From: Apiotrichum sp. Y4204
Taxonomy: Eukaryota; Basidiomycota; Tremellomycetes; Trichosporonales; Trichosporonaceae
Direction: 5' to 3'
Assembly (NCBI GenBank): GCA_025531455.1
Contig: JAMYHL010000049.1
Coordinates: 124,001-188,000, forward strand
DNA: 64,000 nt
In this document: in pieces, positions 1 through 11,426 of the stretch
How positions within the stretch are numbered: the stretch's first letter is position 1
How the letters are laid out: every line of letters starts with the position of its first letter
Made by a program: the position numbers and the translations under genes
The notes under the pieces: generated by a model
The model's input: the letters and a program-made list of their open reading frames with translations, nothing else
Database searches by the model: none
Told to the model about the DNA's origin: nothing

Positions 1-2185
1 GGCGGACTTGGACGCTGACGAGGAACGTGGTCGTCGCCTTGCTGCGGAATTCATAGAACGCGATCAGACCCATGTCACATCAGACCGGGTTGCAGAGTTC
101 CTCGGTGGTCCCCGTCCCGTCAACAATGCTGCGCTGCGGTATTACATGCAGTACTTCGACATGCGCGGACTCAAACTCGATCAGGCATTCCGCGAGCTCT
201 GCGCAAAGCTCCACCTCAAGGCCGAGTCGCAGGAAATCGATCGCATCATCGAAGCCTTCTCGGCACGATTCTACGACTGTAATCCCAACACTGTGTTTGG
301 GACGTCGGGTGTCTTGCACACTGTCACTGCTGCTATGCTCATGCTCAACACCGACCTTCATATCGCCGATCTCCAAAAGCACATGTCGCGCGCTGACTTC
401 GTGCGGAATGCGATGCGTGCCATCCAGGAGAGCATGCCCGCTGAGCGCGAGGATACTCTCGACGTGACCAACAACGATAGTGGCAGTATACGGAATGTGG
501 ATGATGTGTCCGCATCTCAGTCTACTACGAGTGTTCGGCTGCGTTCGGCCTCATCTCGGAATGCTTCAGGCACCCTCACGACCGAACTCACTTCGCCGTC
601 GGCACAGGACCTGCGTTCTCGAGGTGCCAGCTCGACGACGGTCAACTCATTTGCTTACACCAAAGCATGGGAAGTCGACGCCGAGACTGCACTCAAGGAG
701 ATTTACGCCAACGTTCGCAACGACCGCATCCTCCTGCCCATATCACCGATGCAGGCCGAACACCAATCATCTGCCAGTCTCACTGGATTCAGCAGGGGTG
801 TCGGTGGTGCTGTGGCCGGGGCCATGGGCATTAAGCGCAACAGCCCATATGGTGCCAGCTCCATGTTCTCAAATTCCGACGGCCGTCTGAGCCCGACCCC
901 GTCATATGCTCACTCCATTGGAGACCAATACCAGCCGCTTGCACCGGCTCTGGGTTTCGCCGGCAACCTGTCGCACACCGTCATCCGCGAACAGGAAGAT
1001 GACGAGACACAGAGTGTAGGCTCCAAAGTGACCATGGGGTCAATGGAAGAACTCGATGACGACGAGCTCGCCCTCCTCGGGGCACCCTGGGCCAAGGAAG
1101 GCCTACTGCACCGCAAGATTCAGGTCGAGGCTCATGGCAAGAAGCCGCAGAAGAAGGACTGGAAGCAGTACTTTGTGGTCATCCAGAAGGGCGACCTGCA
1201 CATGTTCGTCTTTGGCCAGGGTGGTGGATCAAGTATGGGTGGTGGTGCCGTGGGCGGAGGTAATTGGATGGTGAGTGAAAAGCGGGAAGCCTACCTGGTC
1301 GATCGAACTCTAACCCCTTAGTCCAACGCGAAAACGAGCGGCGAATACAACCTCATGCATGCGATGGCCATGGCCCTCCCTAAGCCAGGGTACTCGGCGA
1401 CGCGTCCTTATTGCTTTACAGTTACGTTCCCCTCTGGCGAGATAAGCGTTTTCCAGGCTGGTACCGAGGAACTCGTCTCGGAATGGGTCGCCACCTGTAA
1501 CTACTGGGCCGCACGCAAGAGTCGCCAGCCCTTGGTCGGCGGGGTCTCAAACATCGAATACGGCTGGACTCGTGTCCTTACCACAGATGATGATGATCGC
1601 CAGGAACGTGCCAGCTTACGCTCGGCACGCTCGCAAATCATGCGCTTGGGAGGCATCAGCCGCTCGAGGCCGCCTCCGTCATCCAACGGCCTGGACAAAA
1701 TCTATATCAACGACTGGAAGCCTCCTCCGCATGCGACCATGCCTTCGAACCTTGACGAGGAGGCGCAGCTCGAGTCGCTGACTGCCTATGTCCAGAGCCT
1801 CAAGGAGGAGTTGAACCAGCACAAGAGCATCGAGGAATCCATGCTGCGTCTCTACTCGCCTGGGTCGAAGAATGCCACTAAGGCGCGGGAAAACTGGACG
1901 GCCAAGTCGCGGTACATCCATTCCGAGATTTTCAAGTACGAAACGTACGTGGAGGCGCTTCGCAACGCTATCGCCCTTCGTGTCGAGCGCCAGGGAGAAC
2001 GCAAGCTTGAGCGTGCTTTGGCTCGCTCCACTGTCGACCTCCATGCGGACGTCAAGCCTCAGCCTGTGCCGAAGAAACGTGAGCGTAGGGATAGTCTCCC
2101 GACTATGATCGCCATGCCGGACACTATGGCGGACGATGCCAGCGGATACACCACGGGGGAGGAGCGTGAGTCGGAGGGCGCGTGA
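1..2185 (+). CDS. Sec7-PH ARF guanine-nucleotide exchange factor (5' partial)
   Basis: Continues from upstream of the window; the first whole codon is at base 2. The left end is the second half of a Sec7 domain: 'KAESQEIDRIIEAF' corresponds to the loop carrying the catalytic glutamate finger, followed by 'NPNTVFGTSG' and 'AMLMLNTDLH'. A Ser/Thr-rich linker follows, then a PH domain ('EGLLHRKIQ...WKQYFVVIQKGDLHMF'). One 51-nt intron (1271-1321, GTGAGT...TTAG) interrupts the PH domain; after it 'YCFTVTFPSGEISVFQAGTE' and 'WVATCNYWAA' complete it. The C-terminus is a charged, probably coiled-coil region (about 1750-2050). Family knowledge: Sec7-PH proteins of the Syt1/Yel1 type activate ARF GTPases on Golgi or plasma membranes by GDP release. 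Which ortholog this is cannot be settled without the missing N-terminus. Confidence 0.9.
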
Positions 2186-2518
2186 ATGAGATGCGTTGGG
2201 GCTATAGAGGACGAGAGGTGATATTATTGTGTACTTAGCAGATTTATTTTGTGTGTCGAGTAGAATCGCAATATATTGAGTAGTTACATCCTTCGTCCGG
2301 GCTTTATCGCTTGATGCATAGGTAACATGAGATCCGTGTGACAGCTGCGACGCGTACAAGTCACAAGACAGCCAGCCGCACTCGAGGTCAAAACACAGAC
2401 TACTTATCACGTGACATAGAGCTTCGAGGTGGAGGTGACCTGCACAACAGACGAGGAAGCGACTGGTCTTTCCTTGAGTCGTCAACATTCATCCCATGTT
2501 TCTGTAATTATCGTCGCA
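2186..2518. other. intergenic, 333 bp
   Basis: AT-richer spacer after the Sec7-PH stop, probably its 3' UTR plus the promoter of the next gene. No ORF, RNA gene or repeat recognised. Confidence 0.5.
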
Positions 2519-3711
2519 ATGAGTACAGTAAGCCTCAGTCACAATGTACCTAATCCCAGCGCCGAAACGACAACCAGAAGGCAGTCGCGGAACGTCTTCT
2601 GAGCCGCGCTGGCCTTACCTTCGAGGCGCTCACACCACTGCAGACGTTGTGGGCAGGGTACGGGCACATCAGTGCGGTGCGTGCCCGCTCCGCGGCCGGC
2701 AAGGAGGTGCGACTGGTCCTGAAGTTGATCACGCCCCCGAAATCTAGCGGCGGGGACGAGGGCCACCGGCGCAAGATGCTGAGCTACGCAGTAGAGCAGT
2801 ACTTCTACACGCACGTCGCTCGCGGACTTCCAGACGACGTGCGCGTCGCGCAGTGCGTCGCGTCCACCTACAACGATGTGGACGCGGACAGGGATGGACT
2901 CGTTGCGATGCTCCTTACCGACCTCCGGCTTGAGTTCCCCGTCGCGGGCGAGAAGCGCGCCGAGCTCTCTCCGACACAGGTGCACTCTGCGCTACGGTGG
3001 CTCGCGCGGTTCCACGCCTCCTCGTGGGCATGGCTTCCGGACAAGAACGGACTGAGCGCGTACGTCCTCCCGCCCTTCGAGGAGCCCGATCGCCCCGCGG
3101 CGCAGCGCAAGATGTGGCTCAACGGGGGATACACGTATCTCGCGACGCGGCGTACCGAGCTCGGCAACCTGGCGCGTAACAGGCGGTCTGAGTGGGCCCG
3201 GGCGTTCTGCACCGATGGCGACAAAAGTGTGGCCGAGCGCGCGGCGGCGTTCCTCACCCCGCGCGGACGCGCTTATGAGACACTCATACACGGCGACGTC
3301 AAGAGCGAAAACCTCTTCACGGACCGCGACGGAGCGGCGGTCGCGTTCTTCGACTTTCAGTACGTCGGCCTCGGGCTCGGCGTGTGCGACCTCGCCAAGC
3401 TGTTTACGTGTTCCGTCCCCGAGGATATGCTGGTTGATGGGGATATCCCCGACCGCCTGCCGATGGAGAGCGGCGAGGAGAGCTTGCTCCGCGAGTACCT
3501 CGCGACCCTGCAGGCTGGTGTCAAGCGCCCGCCGTACGACTGGGACACGTTTACGCGCCATTGGGAAACGGCGCTCGTTGACTGGTGCCGCTTCCAGGCG
3601 TCGTGGGGCTTCTGGGGCAATACCGAGTGGCTCGAGGCGCGCGTAAGGCATATCCTGTCTGATGGCGGGTGGAGCGCATGGATTGATAAGGAGCTGGCGG
3701 CTCTGAAATGA
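2519..3711 (+). CDS. phosphotransferase-family (APH/choline-kinase fold) protein
   Basis: The continuous frame 2560-3711 encodes a kinase-like phosphotransferase. The Brenner-type catalytic loop 'HGDVKSENLF' and the metal-binding 'FFDFQYVGLG' followed by 'CDLAKLF' are intact, as in aminoglycoside phosphotransferase / ecdysteroid-kinase-like proteins (around residues 215-260). An N-lobe strand with a conserved Lys ('VRLVLKLI') is present. No ATG opens this frame; the proposed start is ATG 2519, giving MST, then a 32-nt intron 2528-2559 (GTAAGC...CTAATCCCAG) into 'RRNDNQKAVAERLL'. A 32-nt intron is acceptable here because the aspartyl-tRNA synthetase gene has one of exactly that length. The substrate is unknown (small hydroxylated molecule or choline-like are options). 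Start moderately uncertain, family assignment firm. Confidence 0.8.
2528..2559 (+). other. putative 32-nt intron
   Basis: GTAAGC donor, CTAAT branch-like motif and CAG acceptor. It links the ATG at 2519 to the long phosphotransferase frame and removes the in-frame TAA at 2551. Confidence 0.5.
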
Positions 3712-3858
3712 GAGCGGGATGATACCTTTTACACCGGTAGAGCAGAACATAGATGATACATAGGCATGTGCTTTATCGAGATTGAGCAGGCATTTGTGCA
3801 GACAATTCGTACCATGACGAGTCGACGATACATACGACACACAATCCGCGACTACACA

Positions 3859-4805
3859 CTATCTCGTGCTCGTGCCGCCAAATCCGGTTGCTCGCCGCGT
3901 CTCTCCAGGGTTATCATCCCACCTGGGCGCGCGATTCCGCTGCTCCGTATCCCGCTCGCGCTGCCTGTCGCGTTCCCGCTCGCGCGCCTGCATGCGTTCC
4001 CATTCGTGCTCGCGCTCCAGGTTGCGGTCCCGTCCGCTGCCCATGCGGTTGTACATCGTCGCGCCAGCCGCTCCGGCCGCGAGACCGGACCAGAAGCCGG
4101 GACCAGAGAAGCCGGATCCGGAGCCAGAGGCAGTTGAGGGGCCGGCCTCGGGCGGTTTCTGCGAGTACGGCGGGGGCGGGTGGAAGTAGCGCGAGTAGCC
4201 TCCGCCACCACCACCGCCACCGTCATTTCCACCACCACCACCACCGCCGCCGCGTCCATCGGTTCCGCCCCCGGCCCCCGCGTTATTCCTGCGTCCGAAC
4301 CAGAAGAACGCCGCGACAATGGCAACGAAGATGAGCAGAGGCCACCACGAGCTGTTTCCCGATCCGCTGCGGGTCGACTCGTGCAGCGTGCCCTTGAATC
4401 CGGGCGTGCGGACCAGCTCGTACTCGAGTCCACATGAGCCTGTTGTCAAAACCTGTCGCAGTCATTTACATTGTACGTACCAGCAAGAACATCAGAGTCG
4501 CCACTACGCCGCCAGCCCTCGCACGAGACTTGGATCTGGCCAAACCGGAGACCAGACGGCAGATCCGCCTCGCACCTCCACTGCGCTCCGGTGCCGTCGT
4601 CTCCTACGTTCGAGCACTGCACCACGTCGGGGGCGTACGTGCAGAACTTGCCCGTGCAATGGAGTTGGGCTGGGTGTGAGTTTCACGCAATGGAAGACGC
4701 TGCTAACTTACGGACTGGCTCTGCTCGGCGAGCGTTCGTCATGCGGCCCTCATGGAGCGTCAGCGCCTTGATGGACGCAAGTGGGACGCGGGTGTGTTTT
4801 CCCAT
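3859..4805 (-). CDS. SARAF: SARAF-like regulator of store-operated calcium entry
   Basis: Three exons on the minus strand: 4712-4805, 4481-4669 and 3859-4439, with introns of 42 nt (4670-4711) and 41 nt (4440-4480). The joined protein shows the SARAF signature: 'IKALTLHEGRMTNARR', 'PVPQLHC', 'DVVQCSNVG', 'QWRCEADLPSGLRFG', 'VSCEGW' and 'GSCGLEYEL'. The luminal cysteines are present. A transmembrane segment 'WWPLLIFVAIVAAFFWFG' follows, then a Gly-rich cytosolic tail with 'PPPPYSQ', 'GPGFWSGLAAGAAGA', an Arg/Glu-rich stretch and a 'GFGGT' C-terminus, all in the order found in animal SARAF. In animals the protein sits in the ER and restrains STIM/Orai calcium entry; its partner in fungi is not known from sequence. 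Oddity: the chosen ATG (4805) gives no signal peptide, so an upstream exon may be missing. Confidence 0.85.
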
Positions 4806-5344
4806 TGCGAAGGTCGATGTTGTGAGGGTCGGAGGTTACTCCAATGGGTGGCAACTTTGTAAAAAAGCTTGTACCGCACTTGGAACAGGCTTCCGGCCGC
4901 GTCTTTTCTATTCTTGAACTTTCGAGGGCGCGTCGTTGGCGTCGACGTGGCAGTGCTGACGTGTCAAGGATGGATGGGTTGAGAAAAGTCGGACGCGACG
5001 GGACTCCCATCGACATGGCAGGTAGACGCTTACGTCCGTGCTCCGTGTCCGGCACCGAGACGATCATATGACGAAGTTTGATCCCGTTCCAGGGTCCTTT
5101 AAGCATATGACAATATCATTTACAGGAACAGCCAAGCGTGGTAGGACACAACTAGTTTCTTTTAGAACGCGTTTCATTACAGTAGTGTTGATAATCCTCG
5201 AATTGCATTGTTGGGCACACAAGTGCCGAGCATATCACGGAGGACAGATGTAGGGCCCCATTCTTCCAGTTTCTACACTGCTAGTCTATTCAGATTCCTC
5301 TCTTCCAGCCACCTTTGGCAGGAGGGTCAGTGCCGAGCCCGCCA
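4806..5344. other. intergenic, 539 bp
   Basis: Between the SARAF-like start and the phosphatidylserine decarboxylase stop, both on the minus strand. I searched it for a signal-peptide exon for the SARAF-like gene and found no ATG followed by a hydrophobic run. Confidence 0.4.
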
Positions 5345-7137
5345 TTAAGCATGGGCAGGGGTCTCACCGCCGGTGGCGCTCCCTGCAGCCCCAGTACCAG
5401 CAGGAGCCGCAGCAGAAGTGGGAGCAGGAGCTGGAACGCCCACACGCGCGATCTCCATGCCAACGCGAACGAGCGTTTCCATCTGCTTCTGGGATGTGGC
5501 GAGGAGGTCGGCATCAAAGTTCACGCCCGCGGTCTCGGGAATAATGAGGATGCACGTCGATCCACCGTATTGGAACCAGCCTAGCTCCTCGCCCTTGAGG
5601 ATTTTCTCGCCAGGCTTCTTGGACCAGCCGATGGACCCCACAAGCATAGCGCCCACAGCAACGAACGCCACCGGCGTGCGCTCTCGTCCCGGACCCAGGT
5701 TGGCGTGCATTAGCATAATGGAGCGCTTGTTCATTGTGAAGACGTTCAGATCTGCCGTCAGGTTTGTGGGTGAATGGACAACTCACCTTCGTTGATGGCT
5801 TGAGGGTTCACAGCTGATTATCAGCGAGGATTCCTTTCATCCGCCCTTTCCAACTCACTGTACAGCTCTCCCTTGATGTCCTTGCGGTAGATGCACTCGG
5901 CATCAAACGGCGCGTGGAAACGATGGTAGTCTTGCGGCGCGAGACGGCAGACTGCGACAGATGCCTCTGGCACCGAGAGGATATGGTCGAAACTGCGCTC
6001 CTTGGTGTCATCGCCACACAAGAGGGAGGGTATCGTAAACGCTTGTCCCTTGATCCTGAGGAAGTCAATGACCGTGTTCCCATCTTGCAATGTCATACCA
6101 GAGCTTCTTGGCCTCGTCGACCGACTGGAACACACTCAGCCTGCAGTCCGCGGGCGAGGTGACGTAGGTGGGGTCGTCGGGACGGGTGATCGGCCGCGCG
6201 GTAGCGATAAGTCGTCGCGCAAAAAACGAGTTGAATGTCTGGCATGAGCAGTGTTCTTGGTGGTTTGTCGTCCCCTCAACCCCATCTGTTTGCAACCAAC
6301 TCACAGGGTACTTGCTGAGATCCTGCTCCAGGAGCTCGTTCACTGGGATAGAGTACGCCCGGATAAAACTCGTGATGTGTGGCGGCACGACCTCGCCTGT
6401 TGCGTCGTAGATTTTTCCCTCTGGGTATTAGAGCTGAACTGCGCACATGGCCGAGATACGCACGCTTGATCGACTGCTCCTCGAGGAGCGCGGCGACGCG
6501 GCGCGTCCCGACCACCTCTTCCTACGCGGTCAGCTCCATCAGGCTACGGGGGCTTACACCAGACACGAAGAGCAGATGCATGCCCACCCGGACATCTGTC
6601 GTCAGCCTCGCTGAACTCATAGAGTGGGTCACAGTGCTCGACTTACACAGCGGCATGCTCTCGAAGAACTTGGTGCCGGTCGTACGGTCAATGACGTAGT
6701 TTCCTGTGGTCAATTGTTGATGTCCACCTGGCGGGAGAAGAGACATACCCATGTGTTCGTAGGCAAAGAGCTGCGCCATCAGCACCACATTTCATAATGG
6801 ACGATGAACCACTCACGCTATCGATGGTCTGGGCGCTTGGAAAGAAGCTCTCTACCCACTGCAGGGCCGACGAACCGTAAGAATGAACCGCATCCGTACC
6901 TGTCCTGTCAGCCCAGGCCAGCTTTTGCTCCTGCTGAGCCTCTCATCTTCGTTAGGCCCGTCAAGAAGGCCGATACTCACCTGATTCCACCGACTGGCTG
7001 TTTTCTACAATGTATCGCAAGCTCTCTTGCAGAGCGCCGAGATGCTCGGGCGACGCTTGTGTCTTGGGCTTCCCAGACGACGCCACAGGGGCTGCCGTCT
7101 TGCCTTGGTCGTCGGTCGCCTTCGTTGCAGTAGCCAT
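5345..7137 (-). CDS. PSD: phosphatidylserine decarboxylase
   Basis: Eleven exons (7137-6981, 6899-6817, 6770-6749, 6703-6647, 6595-6558, 6521-6464, 6420-6305, 6238-6099, 6055-5859, 5813-5787, 5751-5345) join in frame to about 433 aa. Family motifs in order: 'VRVGMHLLF', 'LLEEQSIKQGKIYD', 'SKYPTFNSFFARRL', 'ARPITRPDD', 'SPADCRLSVF', 'LWIKGQAFTIPSLL', 'RLAPQDYHRFH', 'FTMNKRS', 'VAVGAMLVGSI' and the self-cleavage site 'GGST', which yields the pyruvoyl prosthetic group. The enzyme converts phosphatidylserine to phosphatidylethanolamine. No mitochondrial presequence is evident and there is no C2 domain, so this resembles the short eukaryotic GGST type rather than yeast Psd1 or Psd2. An Ala/Pro-rich tail follows the catalytic core. 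Two very small exons (22 and 27 nt) are notable. Confidence 0.95.
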
Positions 7138-7531
7138 GCTGGATATCGTGTATGATTGTGTGGAGCAAAGAGGGTGCAGTGAATGCATGTCTCGGGCTCT
7201 CTCTATATATATCTGTTTAAAACTCCGGTACTGCGGGAAGGCATCCGTTACCTTGCGCACAACAAACGCGGAACACAGGGATTACTGCGTGGTGAGGTGG
7301 TCTGGATGCCGATCGTGACGTAAGGGGGCCCATTGAAGCACCACATCCATGCCGATCAATCTGTTTGCTGTTCGGCCCCTGGCCCACGAGTTTCCACCGA
7401 TCACTAAACGTCCAAACGGAAAACAGCAGCTGCGATCTGCACCAATGCAAACGTAATGCATCCCAACGCGCTTCTCACTTCTATGCAGCATCTGTATAGA
7501 TATACTCAAACTATTAACGACACTACAGCGC
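7138..7531. other. intergenic, 394 bp
   Basis: Promoter of the decarboxylase plus the 3' flank of the aspartyl-tRNA synthetase. It contains the TATA-like tract at 7204-7211; nothing else recognised. Confidence 0.5.
7204..7211 (-). promoter_or_regulatory. TATA-like element upstream of PSD
   Basis: Alternating TATATATA about 70 nt upstream of the decarboxylase ATG on the minus strand. Confidence 0.4.
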
Positions 7532-9529
7532 TTAAGGAGCCAGACGCTTGGGGTCGCGGGGGAAGAGCGACGCACGACGGATGTTGCCGAGGGCAAGGTA
7601 AAGGAAGACGACACGCTCAAGACCGATGCCACCACCACCGTGGGGCGGGCAGCCCAGGCGGAACGAGTCAATGTACGACTTGAACTGCGCAGGGTCCATG
7701 CCCAGAGTCTTGAGGCGCTCGGTCAAGAACTCGGGGTCGTGGATACGCTGGGCACCAGAGAGAATCTCCTCACCACGGAAGTAGAAGTCGTAAGAGTTGA
7801 CGACGGAGGGGTCGGTGGGGTCGGGCATGGAGTAGAAGGGACGGAAGTTGGCAGGGAACTTGTCCATGATGAAGTAGTCGGTGCCGTACTTCTCCTTGAC
7901 GATACGGCCAAGGAACTTCTCATTTTCGGTGCTGATCGTTAGTGCTGTTCAGACGCCGTGGCTTACCTAAGGTCCGCGTCCTCCTTCAACGGCGAGCCGT
8001 CAAGGTCAGTCGCGCCGGCCTCAACAAGCATCTTGATACCGTCCTTGAAGTTGATGATGGGAGTCTTCTCCAGGAAAACGAAGGGCTCGCCGCCGTACTG
8101 CTTGCGGACAACCTCAACATCCTTCTTGTACTTGGTGTCGAGGGCAGTGAAGATGGCCTTGAAGGTGGAGTCAAGGGTCTCGAGAACCTCGTGGTAGTGC
8201 TCGGTGATCGCCATCTCGAGATCGAGGCCCATGAACTCAGTCATGTGACGGTAGGTGTTCGAGTCCTCCGCCCGGAAAACAGGAGCGATCTCGTACACGC
8301 GACCCATGTCCGCAGCGATACACATCTGCTTGGCAAGCTGCGGGCTCTGAGCCAGGAAGGCCTCACCTGAAATGTTAGCTTCCCGGCAACGTACGGAGAC
8401 TTACCGTTGAAGTACTTGACCTTGAAGACGCTCGCACCCGACTCGGTGGCAGCGCCCTGGAGCTTAGGGGTGTGGATCTCGATGAAACCAAGCGAGTTGA
8501 GGTGGTCACGGAAGACCTGGCAGATGCCAGACTGAATGCGGAAGATAGCCTGGTTGGCGGGGGTACGGAGGTCCATGACACGGTTGTCAAGACGAGTGGG
8601 GAGCGAAACACGCGCGTACTGGATTCCCTCCTTCTCGGCCTGGCTGTCAGAGAAGAATTCCGAATCGCGATCCGAATCGCGATGGGCAGGTTACTCACGC
8701 GCTCAAAGTCGGACTCGGCACGCGACGCATCCTCGATCGAGAACGGAAGAGGCTGGGCCTCAACGGTGGTGTAAAGCTGTTGTTAGCAGTGCGCAGTGCG
8801 GTCCATACCTTGTGGACAGCGATCTCGTAGCCCTGAATCGAGCACGACTTGACCTCGGCCTTCTTGATCACACCCTCGATAACAACAAGCGATTCCGGCT
8901 ACATGGTTAGTGAGATACAGGGTTGAGTCTCACAGTAATAGACTTGGCGTAGGTGAGCATCTGCTTGGACACCTGGTGGGGGTCGTCCTCCTTGCTAGAC
9001 GCAACGAGGATACCCTGGATGGTCTCGGTCTGCTGGCGGAACTGGAAGAAGACCATCTTGGCACCTGCTTGTCAGCTTACACTGAGACGCGCGACACATT
9101 GAACGTCACGTTCACGTACCCTGAGGACGCATGTTCTGGAGACGCGCCCGGCAGACAACCTCCTTTCCAACTTCGGCGTCGGTGATCTTGTCAAAGTTCA
9201 GCCACTCGCGGCCTGCTGTCAGTAATGCGTCGAAGCCGTCGCGCAGGCATGTCGGTCAACATACCCAGGCGCTCCTGAGACTGGTGCATGGGCAGCTTGC
9301 CGTAGTTCTGGGAGGCATTGTCGACGGACGCAGCAGCCTCGCGCTTCTTGCGCTCCTCCTCCTCGCGGGCGGCGCGCTCAGCGGCCTTCTTCGCCTTCTC
9401 GGCCTCCTTCGCACGCCTCTTGAGCTCCGACTTGCTGGGGCCGGCGGGAGCGTCGCCCTCGGCGGGGGCAGCGGCAGGGGTGGTAGCCGCGGGGGCGTCG
9501 GCGACGGGGGTCTTTGTGGGCTCAGACAT
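7532..9529 (-). CDS. DPS1: aspartyl-tRNA synthetase, cytosolic
   Basis: Multi-exon class IIb synthetase. The Lys/Ala/Glu-rich N-terminal extension ('[20 protein letters not shown]') is typical of eukaryotic AspRS. The anticodon-binding OB fold follows ('[10 protein letters not shown]'-like, '[15 protein letters not shown]'), then class II motif 1 ('[14 protein letters not shown]...FIEIHTPKL'), motif 2 ('[21 protein letters not shown]') and motif 3 ('[17 protein letters not shown]'), ending '[13 protein letters not shown]'. Seven introns are inferred, including 9213-9264 and a 32-nt one at 8777-8808 (GTATGG...CTAACAACAG) between 'VHK' and 'LYTTVEAQ'. The ATG at 9529 is the first in frame. It charges tRNA-Asp for cytosolic translation. 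It is divergent from LYS1, with Gcn4-type motifs between the two starts. Confidence 0.96.
8777..8808 (-). other. 32-nt intron in DPS1
   Basis: GTATGG donor and CTAAC-AACAG 3' end. Removal joins two well conserved AspRS blocks in phase 0, so this very short intron is well supported by reading-frame continuity. Confidence 0.8.
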
Positions 9530-9936
9530 TTTTAGTGAAGTGGTGAGATGACAAGCTGTCAGGGCCGATCTTGGCGATGTGAATGTTCAGCACCATGTCA
9601 TTTCTACAAACCATCGAGGCGGATCTCGAAGTGTCTGGCGAGTCATGAAAGATAGAATGAGTCATAATTTTGCTCAGCTTTTCTTGTTCCCACGTGCGTT
9701 ATCAAATTGACTGCTCGCGTGATCGGCTGCTGTGGAGTGACAGCTGAGTGGCTGAGCGTGGTTATCAATCGCCCTCCACCTCCGGCCACTCCGAGAGCCG
9801 ACTCGCATTTCCGAGTCAATGAAATGAAATGGCAGCCCAGGCTGCGAGCTGCCCTCCCGAGTCTCCAAAATAATCTTTGTGGCTTCTCCTTTCTCTGTCA
9901 CCATCGCAAAAGAAACAAGAAACAACAGCACTAACA
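9530..9936. promoter_or_regulatory. shared divergent promoter DPS1/LYS1 with Gcn4-type motifs
   Basis: A 407-bp spacer between two genes reading outward. It holds a perfect 9-bp palindromic Gcn4/CPC1 site ATGAGTCAT at 9657-9665 and two further TGACTC cores (as GAGTCA) at 9640-9645 and 9813-9818, plus a CACGTG box at 9691-9696. Both flanking genes belong to classes that fungal general amino-acid control regulates (lysine biosynthesis, aminoacyl-tRNA synthetase). Function is inferred from motif and context. Confidence 0.6.
9657..9665. promoter_or_regulatory. Gcn4/Cpc1 binding site (GCRE palindrome)
   Basis: Exact ATGAGTCAT, the optimal bZIP half-site palindrome. It lies 128 bp from the DPS1 ATG and 272 bp from the LYS1 ATG. 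Confidence 0.6.
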
Positions 9937-11212
<1,276 letters not shown>

Positions 11213-11426
11213 GCATTTGGTCATGTACGCATTATAAAGATTGTAGATCTTGGTATGCAAGCAGAGTAGAGATTCGGCAGTGCGCCGGAGACGCAGATTG
11301 TGGTAATGGACGACCACGGCGGAATTGTTCGGGATTGAAAGTTGTCGCCGTTGATTGTTAACGGAATTTCACATACTGTAACTCCATACCCCCCTCATCT
11401 TGACTCTCCACATTCGCGACATCCCT

